64,000 nt of DNA. It comes from Emydura subglobosa (taxonomy: Eukaryota > Chordata > Testudines > Chelidae). The notes below the pieces were generated by a model. It did not search any database. It was not told the origin of the DNA and saw nothing but the letters and a program-made list of their open reading frames with translations. The position numbers and the translations under genes are program-made. The DNA lies in assembly GCA_007922225.1 (NCBI GenBank), contig ML680053.1:13337877-13401876 (forward strand), read 5' to 3'. Of this stretch, positions 14,201 to 26,200 are shown one piece after another (positions within the stretch are counted from its first letter, which is position 1; every line of letters begins with the position of its first letter).

Positions 14201-17200
14201 CAGCTAGACATTGATGAATCTGCTGCAGCTTGGGCTAAAAGAAAGATGTCTCTTTTAGCTTATGCAGTAGAGACTCATGCATTAAGCTCCCAGATCCCAG
14301 GTTTGATCCAGGCTGCCCAGGGTCTGATCACGACGACTGGGTCTGTCAGCGTCAAAAATGGGGGCTTGTCTGGGATATCACCTAGAAAATCTCTGAAGCT
14401 TGAGATGCGCTTCCTCAGCTAGGGGAAGTATGTAACCCAGGCCTGCTTGGTGTGGCACTGTATCCTTTCTAGTAGCAGCTAGACCAGCTAGAGATTGATG
14501 AGTCTGCTACAACCTTGGCTTAGAGAGATGTCTTTTAGCTCATGCAGTATCATGCATTAAGCATCAGAGGTTCCAGGTTTGATCCTGGCCACCGACGAAT
14601 GGGGTCTGTTGGCCTTATATATCTATCCTGTGGAGGAATAGGGAGAAAGACCCTGTTGCTCTGAGCTCCCATTTCCATATAGTGTGCGGAGCTGGATGGG
14701 ATGAGGAAGATAGAGAGCAAGTGAAACTGGAAGACAGCCAGAGAGAGAAAGATCCTATAGAAGTCAATGGGAGTTTTGCCATCAGCTAATGGGATTGTGA
14801 TTTAGTCCAGTGTGGGGAGATTTTAATGAGTCAAATAAAGACAGCTAAATAATTTAAGCAAACTATAGGCAGAGAGTAAAAAATCATCTCTCTTTTTCAG
14901 TAGTCAGTAGGGTAAGTAGCCATACCAAATCACGTCCACCGTGCATTATCCAAACCGTATGGTTATCCCCTAAAGAGCCCTTCTCTCCTGGCAAGTCTCT
15001 GTGACAAACCCTTGCCAAAAGCACTTACTTGGCAGAGGGTAAATGATGATTATATTGAAGTACAGAAACTCCTATGATTCACTCAAAAATTGGTATTAAT
15101 ACATATGCAAATCTATTTGGATAGTGGAAAACTCAGTCTGTGTATTTCCAGTTTTACCTGTTGACGTTAAAAAAAAAAATCTAAGGAACTGTACTTTGTT
15201 ATGCAGGTTTCAATGGAGTGAAGCAAACAGAGAGAGTTGGTGTTTCAGACAGTCAGTCTTAGTTACTGGTACCAGTTACCTGAACAAATGTGTATGAGGA
15301 TGTTAAAATACTAAAGTCCATAGAAAATGTGTATTAATATTTGTCATACTGTAGAGTCAAGCTGCCCCAACTAGTATTGGGGACCTATCTTTCTAGGCAC
15401 AGTGCAAACACACAGATAGCTCCTGTGTCAAAGAGTCTGCATTCTCAATAAACAAGAGAATTGAAGGGATATAACATCAAGCAGAAGGTTAGGGTCTGAG
15501 GCAGATAGAGGTTAAGTGATTTGGCCAAGGTCACATGGGAAATGTGCAGCAGAGCCAGAAATTTAACTCCCTGTATCTGAGTCCCGTGCTTTAACTACAA
15601 GCCCATCCTTCCTCTAGATGAGCCTTTCCTGGGGGATCAAGGAAGGCGAGGAATTAATAGGTAGCCGTAATGAAGTGTAGAAAGAGCTGAAGATAAAGGG
15701 TGGGATCCACAAAGAGACTTAGGCATTGCAACTCTGAACATCACGGTGACTAGAAAACCACAGGAATAGCACTGCGATCCACAAAGCCTGAATTAGGTGC
15801 CTAGATTCCCTGAGAGAGGCACCTTGGACTGCAAACCACAAAGTCAGCACACTAGGAAGGGAACCGCCTAAGCTAGCCAATAGGAGATGCCAACCAGAGG
15901 TGTGTGTAGTAGGTCCCATCCCTCTCATGGAGTTAGGTATCTAAGGCCAGGTCTACACTTACCTGGAAATTTGGCGGCAGTCGACGGGAGTTATACAAGC
16001 TACTCGCGTAACTCCCGTCAACTTTGTAACTCCTCTTCTATGTGGCATCTTCACTGAGCTGCGCTGACTTGAAATGCGTTCCCATCGACGCAGCGCTACA
16101 CCACTTACGGTGGTGGTTTTAACACGTCGACTTCCGGATTGATTGAGCGGGTTTTCACTGACCACTCAATCGATCCAGATAGATCAATCCGACGGTGGCA
16201 TTTGCTGCCATCAGTGAAGACATACCCTTAATCCAGGCTGCAGGGAGACACATAGGTGTTTGTGATCCACGAAATGGATAGATAGGCACTAGGCTGCCTA
16301 AGTTGCCGGTGGGGCATGAAACAAAACAGCTGGGGGTGGGGAACAACCTCCCTTATAAACTTTAACCTAGTAGATAGGATACTCACCCAAGCAGTGAGAG
16401 ATCCCATGTTCAAGTCTCGCCTCTGTCTGATGAGGAGAAGGGATTTGCCACGTCTTATGGGAGTGCCCTAACCACTGGCCAATGGGATATTCTGAGCTGG
16501 GGCTCCCTCAATCTCTCCTATTGATGTTGTTTCACTCTAAATAAATAATTGAATAATTAAATATTCATTGATCCAGAGACTGTTAGAATGCCTCTGTAGC
16601 CTAGTGGTTAGGGCACTCACCTGTGAGGTGGTAGAAACCCTCTTTAAATCCCTTCTTCCCACCTCAGGAAAAGTGGGGACTTGAGCCAGGGTCTCCCATA
16701 TCTCAAGTGAGTACCCTATTCACTAGGCCAAAGGTTATAATGGAGGTCTTCCTCTTCCCAGCCACAGCTGTGTTGTGGGAACTCAGCTGACAGGCCCAAT
16801 CTGTCAGGCGGCCTCTTATCCTTCCCCAGTTTGTGGATTGCTCTGGGCGTTAGGCATATGGGCGCCTGTCACAGGGCAGTAATGCACATAGTCAGGTGAG
16901 AGATAGATGCCCGGGTGCCTAGAGTGAGGCTGTAGCATGCATGCCCAGAGGCAAAAACTTTAGGTGCCAAGGGAGTTTAAATGCCTCCGTGGTTAGGTGG
17001 CAGCTGAGCAGTTCTGTGGATCACAGTGGTGCCTAAAAATGAGACTTAGGTGCCTATGTACCTTCATGGATCACACCCATTTTCCCAATTCTGCAAACTC
17101 CATTTATTGACACCAGTAGTCCCATTGACTTCACTGACATTACTGGAGAGTAAAGGTTTTCAGAATCAAAACCAAAGGGAGAAGAAGATGCTCAAGTGGC

Positions 17201-20200
17201 CTTTGATTGTCAGTTTTTGGGTCTATCAGTGGCCACTTTTGAAAACATGAGTCAAGTGAGCCCTTGCCTGTGAAAAAAAGGAAGCAAAATTGAATGAAAC
17301 ACATTTTAAAAAAGCCCCATTTCCTCCTTCACTTACCAGCCAAGGCTGGAGCTCAGGATTCTGTGTGTGTTCTGCAATAGCAAGTGATACAGCCCCAGTA
17401 CCTGTAACAGCTTTCCATACATCGTTATAGATAATTAGGACAACATCAACTGCACCATTTGAAAAATAGATCTCTGCTGTCAGGCTACCACCATGTTTTG
17501 TGGGGGAGAGGGCAGTAAACCACCTAAGAACCTTTCCCCCATGGCTATACTTAGTAGGCAATCTGGTCCATAATATTTTCCTCCCTGTGAGTAAAATTTT
17601 CTTCTACGGAGACAGCCAGCACAAAGCTTATACTTCACATAAGACTCACTTATAGTCTGGAAACAGGGATTAAGCGATGCACAATTCATGTGCTTGGTCC
17701 GTGTGCTGACAAGGTTACTACCACAGCTCTCTTTCCAGTCTCACAGATAAAATTCTGTATTTGAAACCAGGAGAGTTTGTAAATTGCAGTCCACACTGAG
17801 CTTTGTGATAATGATATATAATCAACTCTTGTCTTGAAATGGCAACATCAGTGCATTTCTAAAAGGCCAATTCTAGATTCAGAATCTCAAGTGAATTACT
17901 TTATGTATCATTTTGGCAGAGGGAACCTGGAAGTCAGGAGGTTCAGTCATTCTCAAATACTTTTAATAAAGAGGAATGCCTCTTGCCAGTGCTACAGAAG
18001 GAAAAAAGAACAGCTGAACACCAACAACCAGCATCAAGGTACACCCAAAAGACTGTGACTTCGGACATGGAAGAGAGCACTGGAATAAAGGAAGGAGGGG
18101 AAGCCACACACAAATACATTCACATTGAAACTCTCCAAGCAGGTGATATCTTTGTAAGTATGTACTTAGCCCTCAGATGACCCTAAAAGAAAACACAGGG
18201 GGTATCTGGACAACTTGCATATCTTAGACAGAAGTACTCCCCTCATTTGATATGTATTTTGTGCATATGTATTAGTTGATCTTTTAAATTCCTTTTCCTC
18301 TAACACATACAATCAAAGTGATAATCATAGCAGGTAGAGATAGAACTTTCCTCCCTTTTTTACAGAAAGGAAAACTTGCTACAGAAATAAATGGAGCCAA
18401 TTAGTGGAATATAATTACAAATTCCTTGGAGTTAAAGTGTGCTGCATACTGGTAGAAAATGCAATTTGCTATATGGTATTGGAAATATGCGGAGCAACTA
18501 TTTTCTTCTGCTGGTTTTCTGCAGACTGAGCATGGCCTTGGATTATTTCAGGCTTTAAGGATTTGAATTATGCAAGGTAGCTGACTGAATGCCCCAAAGC
18601 AGCAGAGAGGCTAGTTCAGTTCATAATATAAAAAATAATCTAGTTTTTGAAGTCTTTTAATAGAAGTCTGCAATTTCAGTTTTCAAGGGGGTTGGGCAAA
18701 CTTCAGAAACTTTTGCAGGGCCACATTCTGACTTCCTCATGTTGAATAGCGCTCTACTATCTGAGCACTTCCATTCACTTCAGTGGGTCTATTGGCAGAG
18801 CTAGACGCTCCTCACTGAGTACGCTATCAGAATCTGGACACAACATGTGTCTGTATTTGACTGCTTAACATGGAAATTGCCTGGAGCAAAAAGAAAAGAA
18901 AAACAGAGTCATGTGGCCGTTGGACTATAAAAAAATTAATCCAAAACTAGAGTTTGCTATGCAACTATAGAAGTTCTTTTAGATATCTTTTTCTATCTCA
19001 AATTTCAAGCTTGTCATTAAAAGTTGCCTAACATGGCTCATGCTTTAAGGGGAATGGTATTGATAGACAATAAAAGAAGCGACGGTAATTAAACTAACTT
19101 GTCATGGGAAGAAGCTCTTGACAAAAGACTATGTCATCCCTGTAAAAAAACGCAGCTATGGATTTCACCCTTATCAGTGTTTCTCCGCTGTTCATATTTA
19201 AGATCTATATAAAAAATCCAACTAAGAAACAGCCATCCTGATCTCCAAGATTTATATCTCACAGTGAAATTGCTCTCCAAGCTCCTATGCTCCCTTTTTT
19301 GCTCTGAAGTAGATACTTCAGGTCCAAGCTAGTACTTGTAAAGTCTCATTTAGAAATGAAATAAGAGATCATTTTCAAGCTATAAAAGTATATTCTGCTC
19401 TTACAACAAAATTGCCTTAATTAAGGCTGTAGCTCTGCTTTCAGTGTTTCTTTTCTCTTTAATTTAATAGCCCTGTTAATGCCATCAGGTCAATAAAGTT
19501 AGGAGTATCTTAAACATATACAACTGGTGGAGATTTTTGTCAAGCTTCATTGCTCAGATAGGATAATTGTGATGTGTAGATTTTCCTCTCTCTAAAGTAC
19601 ATGCATATCCTATGAACAAAAAGACCCAGGCTTAGGTTGCCAAATAGTTTTCTTTCCATTCTTCCTGTAAATTCAGGGATTAATTGTCATCTCTCCCCAG
19701 AGCAATGAATGATTAGAAATATTGCACACCTAGACAAGGTAATAGATGCAGGAGAACTCCCAGGTGGGCTGCTGCTAAGTAAAAGGTTTTTGATAGCAAC
19801 AGATCATGCACAATATGTACTAACATTAAGAATGGTTGATTGGTCAACATTTTTAAAATTTTAACTAATTCAATTCCATCACATTTTTGACAAAAAAGGG
19901 ATGAAATTTGACACTTTTCACAAAAACGTCATCCCATTTATAAATAGCTCTAAGTACCCTCCAAACTTTCAAGAAAACTTGAACTGAACGTGGTTTTTGA
20001 GGGTTGAATTTTTTTTTGCCGGTTTTTATTCTCATGTTCATGGAATGTCCTGGAATGTCAGGTTGCAGACAGAACAGAGAGTGAAGGTGACAAAAATTCC
20101 ATGAGATAGGCTGTTTTGTGCTCATCTTAGTCCAGTCTGGTTAAGTACCCAAATTTCTGGTTATTTTCACAGTGGTCAAATCCTGGTCCTATTGAAATCA

Positions 20201-23200
20201 GTGACAAAATTACCAATGATCACGATGCGATCAGGGTTTGCCCACACACCCGAGAATGTTGGGTTTTATCTGGCAAAGTGCTAACGCATCATATAGGACA
20301 CTGAACACCCCCCCACACACACCCCAGCTTCCACTGCAGCCAACATAAAGGTGTCTAGCTCTCTTTGCCTGCCCCCTGCTTCCCCTCCCACCTCCCATCT
20401 TGCTGAATACAGTTCCGCTACACTGGAGACTCTAGCACTCTGTATCATTTCAGTACAGTAGGCCTAATTCTCCATTGCCCTGCACATTGTGCTCTCATTT
20501 ATATCTTTGCAAATTGAGCATAAAATGCTATCAAATCAGAATGGTAGGACCTGATTCTCATTTACCCTACTGCCCCTTTACAGCACTCTGGAAGTGTAAC
20601 AGGATCTTAAAGTGGCTGCAAATATAATTTAAACCTACTATAAGGCCTTTTATTATTTCCAGAGCACTGTAAAGAGGCTTAAGGCCTGGTCTACACACCG
20701 TTTTTGTACTGGAATAACTATTTTGGTTGGAGGTGTGATTATTTCACCAGTATAATTATATCAGTACAACCCCTTGTGTGGACACAGTTATACTGGTTTA
20801 AAGGTGTCTGTTGGAAGGTAGCTGGCTCTCTGAAGGGATAGGGAAAGTGAGGTTGTTGGCATCAGTGGAGTTACCCTGATTATACTGTTGCATGTGTGTC
20901 TGGGATCAAACTTCCTCTTGAGGAGAAAAATCCCCTATAAGACCTTCCTGGCAAACAAAAATCCAGTGGTTGCCTGAAACAGAGGAGTTGATGGTACTAA
21001 GCTCCCAGCCGAATCAAACCTCGGGTTCTGAGATTTCAAGCTATCTCCACTTCTGCCTACAACTGAGCATTGGAAGCAGGGATAGAAATGCCATTTTTTG
21101 CATGGAAATTACCTCTTGTCATATTTTCTAGTTTGAGTGAATCAGGTGCAATTGGTTTCCTATGCAGGAGAATTTCTTTTGCCAGCCTTACCCCACTGTT
21201 TGCATGACAATGCCATATGTTTCCTTTAATTAATATTGATTGCATGTATGTTGTGGGAGTACGGGGCCACAGTTTAATACAGAATGGGGACCAATCACTG
21301 GTTGTAAATCCTATGGACACCTTCTCATGTGAGAACAAGGACAATCTGTATCTTAACGGTGAAGAACAGTACACAATGTATTGGTTTCTTTACATGTGTG
21401 TCACTGCCCTCTATTGGAATATGAGAGGCATGCTTATGGACAGTTAATGCTATTTATCTGTTTTTATTTATGGCTTTGCACTGCATAAATACTTAAGACA
21501 GAGTCCATGCTCTCAAACTGCTCATAATTGAATGCAGGTGTGGACACTATTATTGTTATTTATTTGCAGCCCTTCAAGGCCCCTGTTGAGATTGGGTCCA
21601 TGCCCCATCTGTTGGGCAGTATACAAACATACCGTAAGAGACAAGCTGTGCTCTGAGAAGCTTACAATCTAGGCAAACCAGGGGTGGGAGAAAAGAAGCA
21701 TCATTATTATCCATCATCCTCATTTTATAGACAGTGAACAGAGGCACAGGCCCATTGAGATATAGAAAGACATTTGGTAACATTTTCAAATCAGAGTTAG
21801 GCACCTAATCCCACTACACATCTATCTGTATCTTTAAGGGTCTAAATGTCTTTAAAATCTGGCCCTAAGTGATTTCCTGAGGCCAATCCCGAAATCTGTG
21901 GCAGAGCCTGGTGTTGAATCCTGGTTGTCTTGGTTTTTGTACAATGACTTAAGCACGAGTGCATCCTCCCACTCCTAACAACAGAGTTTGCATTCCCGTC
22001 AGGTGACATTCTCATCCCTGCAGAGGGCCTTTGCATCTCTTAATTCCCACTTCAGCACTTGAAACAGGGTTGAAGCCGGACACAAGCAGTGCATGCGCTG
22101 GGTGCTAGCTTTCTGCGCAGAGGTGACTTTCACGCATTATGCACAGGGTGAAGGTGCAGGCCTGTAGCAGATTAGCTGTTTTTTAAAATGTAACTGTCTG
22201 TTTATTTGACTCTGGATAGCACATCTGTCTGTCAGAGATGGCAGTGAAGTGCTTCCTGAGTGTTTCAGAGTTAAGCAGCATCATTATGATAACATAAGTA
22301 AAATCTGCAAGACGATAGAAAAAAACAAGTTTGTTTCAGTACTTGGAACATCTCACATCAACTCCTGCTGCAACTGAATCATAATTAGAGGCGAGACAGC
22401 CAATTACCCCCCATTTCCATGATTGGGTGTGCTCCCCCACTGTTACAGACACCAGAAGTGCTTCTGAAGTGATTGGCACATTCCAGACGGGACAACGTAT
22501 CCCCTCTGTCATTAATTTAGATAATCTATCAGACTGCATTAACAGCATAACGATGGGGATTTTCAGTTGCCTGAGACCTTCTATAGCTAAAGCACATCTG
22601 AAGCCACTGTCATTTTAATGCCTAAACATTGATGGTAGAGGGTTGAAACTGGCCAAGCTCTGTATCTTTTACGAATGTAAAATAGCTGTTTTAGCTTTAC
22701 TTGACTGGTTAAAAAGGATAACACGCTGTCCTGCTAAAGATGCTTATGCAAATTAGCCTTCTCGTGGTATCCACAGTGAATTGCAATAGGGAGTTCTGGT
22801 CCCTGAGCTGTGGCTACCAAAGCAAAGTAACCTTTTAAGCAGCCTTAGTGGTACGCAGATGGAGTCAAGAAAGCAAACTGTCTCTGCAGAGCACTATCAC
22901 CTTTAAGAAAGGAAAAAGGGAGAAAGAGAAAGGAGAGTGCTGCTGACTTTATAAAGCTGCCATCCTGACCACTGTCAGACAGGGACAGGCAGATTCAGAG
23001 TAAAGACTGTGCTGTAATTTCACATCCCTAACCTTGCACATGAGAATCAGGTGGAGGTCAAAGGGAAGAAGGGGCCCTGAAGTGTCGCCAACTCCCGTGA
23101 ATCACATCATTTTGGCTGGAGCTGGAACCAGTCTCCTGATGATGCCAGAAGCTCCAGCCTTTGAATGAATTTCAGCCTTGCCTGGCATAGGGGTTAGGGG

Positions 23201-26200
23201 GTACCCTTTCACTGGCTGCCTGCCAAACCTCCTGGGGGAGAGCAGCCAATCGGGGCTGCTGCAGGAAGAAAGCAGAGCTCTTCCCTCTCTCCTCAAGGGC
23301 CACAAGGAATTCTGGGGTGAATTCCTGCCTCCCCAAAGTCTGTATGAGGGTTCTTCGCCCTGAGGCAAGAGGTGGGAGTTTGGAACTGATGACCCGTAAG
23401 GATAGACCCGCCCCCCACAAAGCACTCAAATAGACTGCAGTGTCATTTCTACTTGTCTTTTCATGAGTGCTTTTGCAATTTTCCCCTAAACAATCATGAA
23501 CATTTTCTAGTGATATTTTTTAAAAAAACCAATTTCTTTCCTTTTGCTCATCTCTAGTAATTTAGTATTTTTCCACATTTCAAAAGATTGCTTATTCATT
23601 TTACTTTACTGGGTTGTAGTCAGACTGTGCATATTCTTCAGTTTATTTTATCTAATGTATTTAATAAAAGGTTTTTCAGGCATCTTAAATAGCCACTGAG
23701 ATCCTGTATTTCTTTCTGCCAGAAGAGGTATGCTAACCACATCTTCTAATCACTTAGCTAAACTCCCTCTGCACTTTCAAATGGATAAGTAATTCTTTCC
23801 TTCACATCCTACATTAGCATGTGGCACAGCTGTTAAATGGCTGCTGCATTCCACCCCAGAAGTGGCAGCAATTCCTTGGTGGGTGAAATAACTCATCTGT
23901 TATTTATAAAGTGCTTTGGACTGAAGGCTCTGTAAAAATGTGAAGATATTAATTAAAATCTTGATCTAAACCCCTTTGAAGTCAATGAGAGTCTTTCAAT
24001 TGACTTTGGTTTGAGGCCTATCATAATTATGTTCCCCACCCCTCCCTTGCACCTTCCACTTGGCAGCTTAAACACACAAGGATGCAAAGTTCAAGGGGAA
24101 TTTTTATTTGGTCTTCATTTTGTATTCACCTGTGATTTACCTTTGACCCAAAAAAAAAAATGTTCCCCCACTTAAAGTCAGCAAATGAGTCTTAATTAGT
24201 ATTTGCAGCAGTGAAAACACTCTCTGAATAAACACTTATTGGTTGGCAGATCAGAAACCAAAAAGCCATCTTGCCTTGTTATTGGTGGCCAGATGTTTGA
24301 TCATTCACTTGAAGATGTGAATTATAGTTCTCTCTGTAGGTGGCTCAAGAAAATAACTTATCTGAGTACCCTGCTGTATAATTAGGTGTTTCAGAGGATG
24401 AAAAGGTAAGTGAGTGCCTTTGGTTCATTCAGATGTTTGAGTAGGTGGAGTGGGGAGAGACCTCACTCCTACTTCACAACTAAGCAGCACCTGCCTCTTG
24501 AGATGGGGCTGAAGAGGAAAGAGCCTCTCTGTCAAAGAGCAAGAGAATAAAATTGGCTTAAGTTCCTGCAACAGTCGACATTTCTTATTAACTTTGTTCC
24601 CCGATAAGTTGTGAAGCTGTAGACCGACAATTCAAGTGGCTAGCTCCCACATAAGCTGCAGCAATTGCAGCACACCTGTACATGTGCACTTTCCCAAAAT
24701 ATCTACTCAGGTCACTGCAGAAGGATCTTTGTTTTATTTTTCCCGTCCAAAAATGATTTCTCAGCAGGCTCAGAAGGCAAATCTCAGAGCTGACTGACTC
24801 GTCCTGCCCAGGTGAACAGTGCATCAGAGATCATGATGAGCAATCTGTTTTGGAATATCACATTCTGCCCAATTGTACACGTGTTTTTCCTTTCTAGGGC
24901 CCTAATGGAAGGCACCAGAATTAGTTTGCAGAGCAGGGAGAAGCTGGACTGGAGTAGTGAGGTTTTTATTAAAGGACAAGAACGTGGATAAGTCCAGGGA
25001 AAACGGCTGACTGGGAGGATGACAAAATGATCTGATTAGAGATAGTATGGAGATCTCAGGTGCAAAATGAATGGGGTAGTTAGTTGCCAGAAGGGGAGTG
25101 GTTTGTTCTGGGTGAACATCATGGTGTATACTCTAGCTACCTCCCTAAACCAATAAATGCTTGGGGTATGGAAGTGAGAAGAGTAAATTACACAAACCCT
25201 GGTACTTGTTGCCTCTGCAGTGCAGAGACCACTGGAGCCAGACTTCACAGCTGTGGAGGCCTTCTTGTATCCTGAAGGGGGAAAACCCCTAGTGGTAGTC
25301 ACATAAAACGTATAAAACTGTCTCATCTCATCCCTCTGCCCACGGTCAGATCCAAACTCAGATGAGCACTGAGCAGGATTTGGCCCACATTTAGGACACA
25401 TAATGATAACTGTCATGTACTTCTGTACCAGTCATGGACTGATGACAGAGCTTGCTGATAAACCCCACATGTGTTCTTCATAAGATCTTTTAACACTCTG
25501 CCAAGTATGGCTAATGTGAGCTGAAATAAGGTATTTTACGCACAGTGCCACTTAGTGCCACTTAACAGTGTATAGTACAGTTTAGCATTCCATTACATCT
25601 CCCTCTTTAAGTTCTACACTCCTATCATTTACAAAATATACACTATCACACTCTCTTTTAAGTTTAGTATGGATTGGTCTGTTAAGTATCTCTGAAGCAT
25701 GCTGATTTTTTATTTACACAATATGTAATGTGTAACTTTGGTCATCTGGAGGTCCATTAGTTGCAGCGACTGGCTGTGGTTGGTCTGGAATTCTTGAATT
25801 TTCTTCTTCTTCTGCATCCTCCATCCATACAGTGTGCTCATTGATTGTGTTTTCTGAGCAATGCATTGTGGATGGTGATAGTTTCTGTTCTACTCTCCCC
25901 TGTCAGTCTCGATCACATATGATTTCTTTTGCTTTCTGTCTTTCATTCTTTCACAACTGGTGTTTTGTCTGTCCTCTTTCTCCCTCCAATTTTACATGAA
26001 CATCATCACTAGGTTCTAGACTTGACAGTTCTCTAATTGAGTGACATATGTTCTAAAAGTGTTCATAAACTCTTTTAGTCTTTTTATCCAATTTGTCTAC
26101 TCTCTTCATGTCTAGCCACTTTGGCGATAGATTGTTTTCCAAAGTTGGGACACTAGTTCTGAGTTGTCTTTCCATCAGGAGTTGTGCTGGACTATATCCA

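Larger units (their letters stand above)
13453..17919 (+). other. CNBD2: Intron of CNBD2-like gene (4.5 kb)
   Basis: Contains the tandem SINE-like pair (14165-14612), a reverse SINE (15362-15620) and the 1.4-kb inverted-terminal repeat (15698-17079). In 13453-14164 and 14613-15361 I see no gene or clear repeat. An acceptor-like TTTTCAG at 17155-17162 has no matching donor. Confidence 0.5.

Noticed and set aside
13936..14214. 92-codon open frame
   Set aside because: Its 3' part falls within the SINE-like unit and the rest has no motif.
17150..17250. TTTTCAG acceptor with open frame after it
   Set aside because: No consensus donor, and the flanking exons already join in phase without it.
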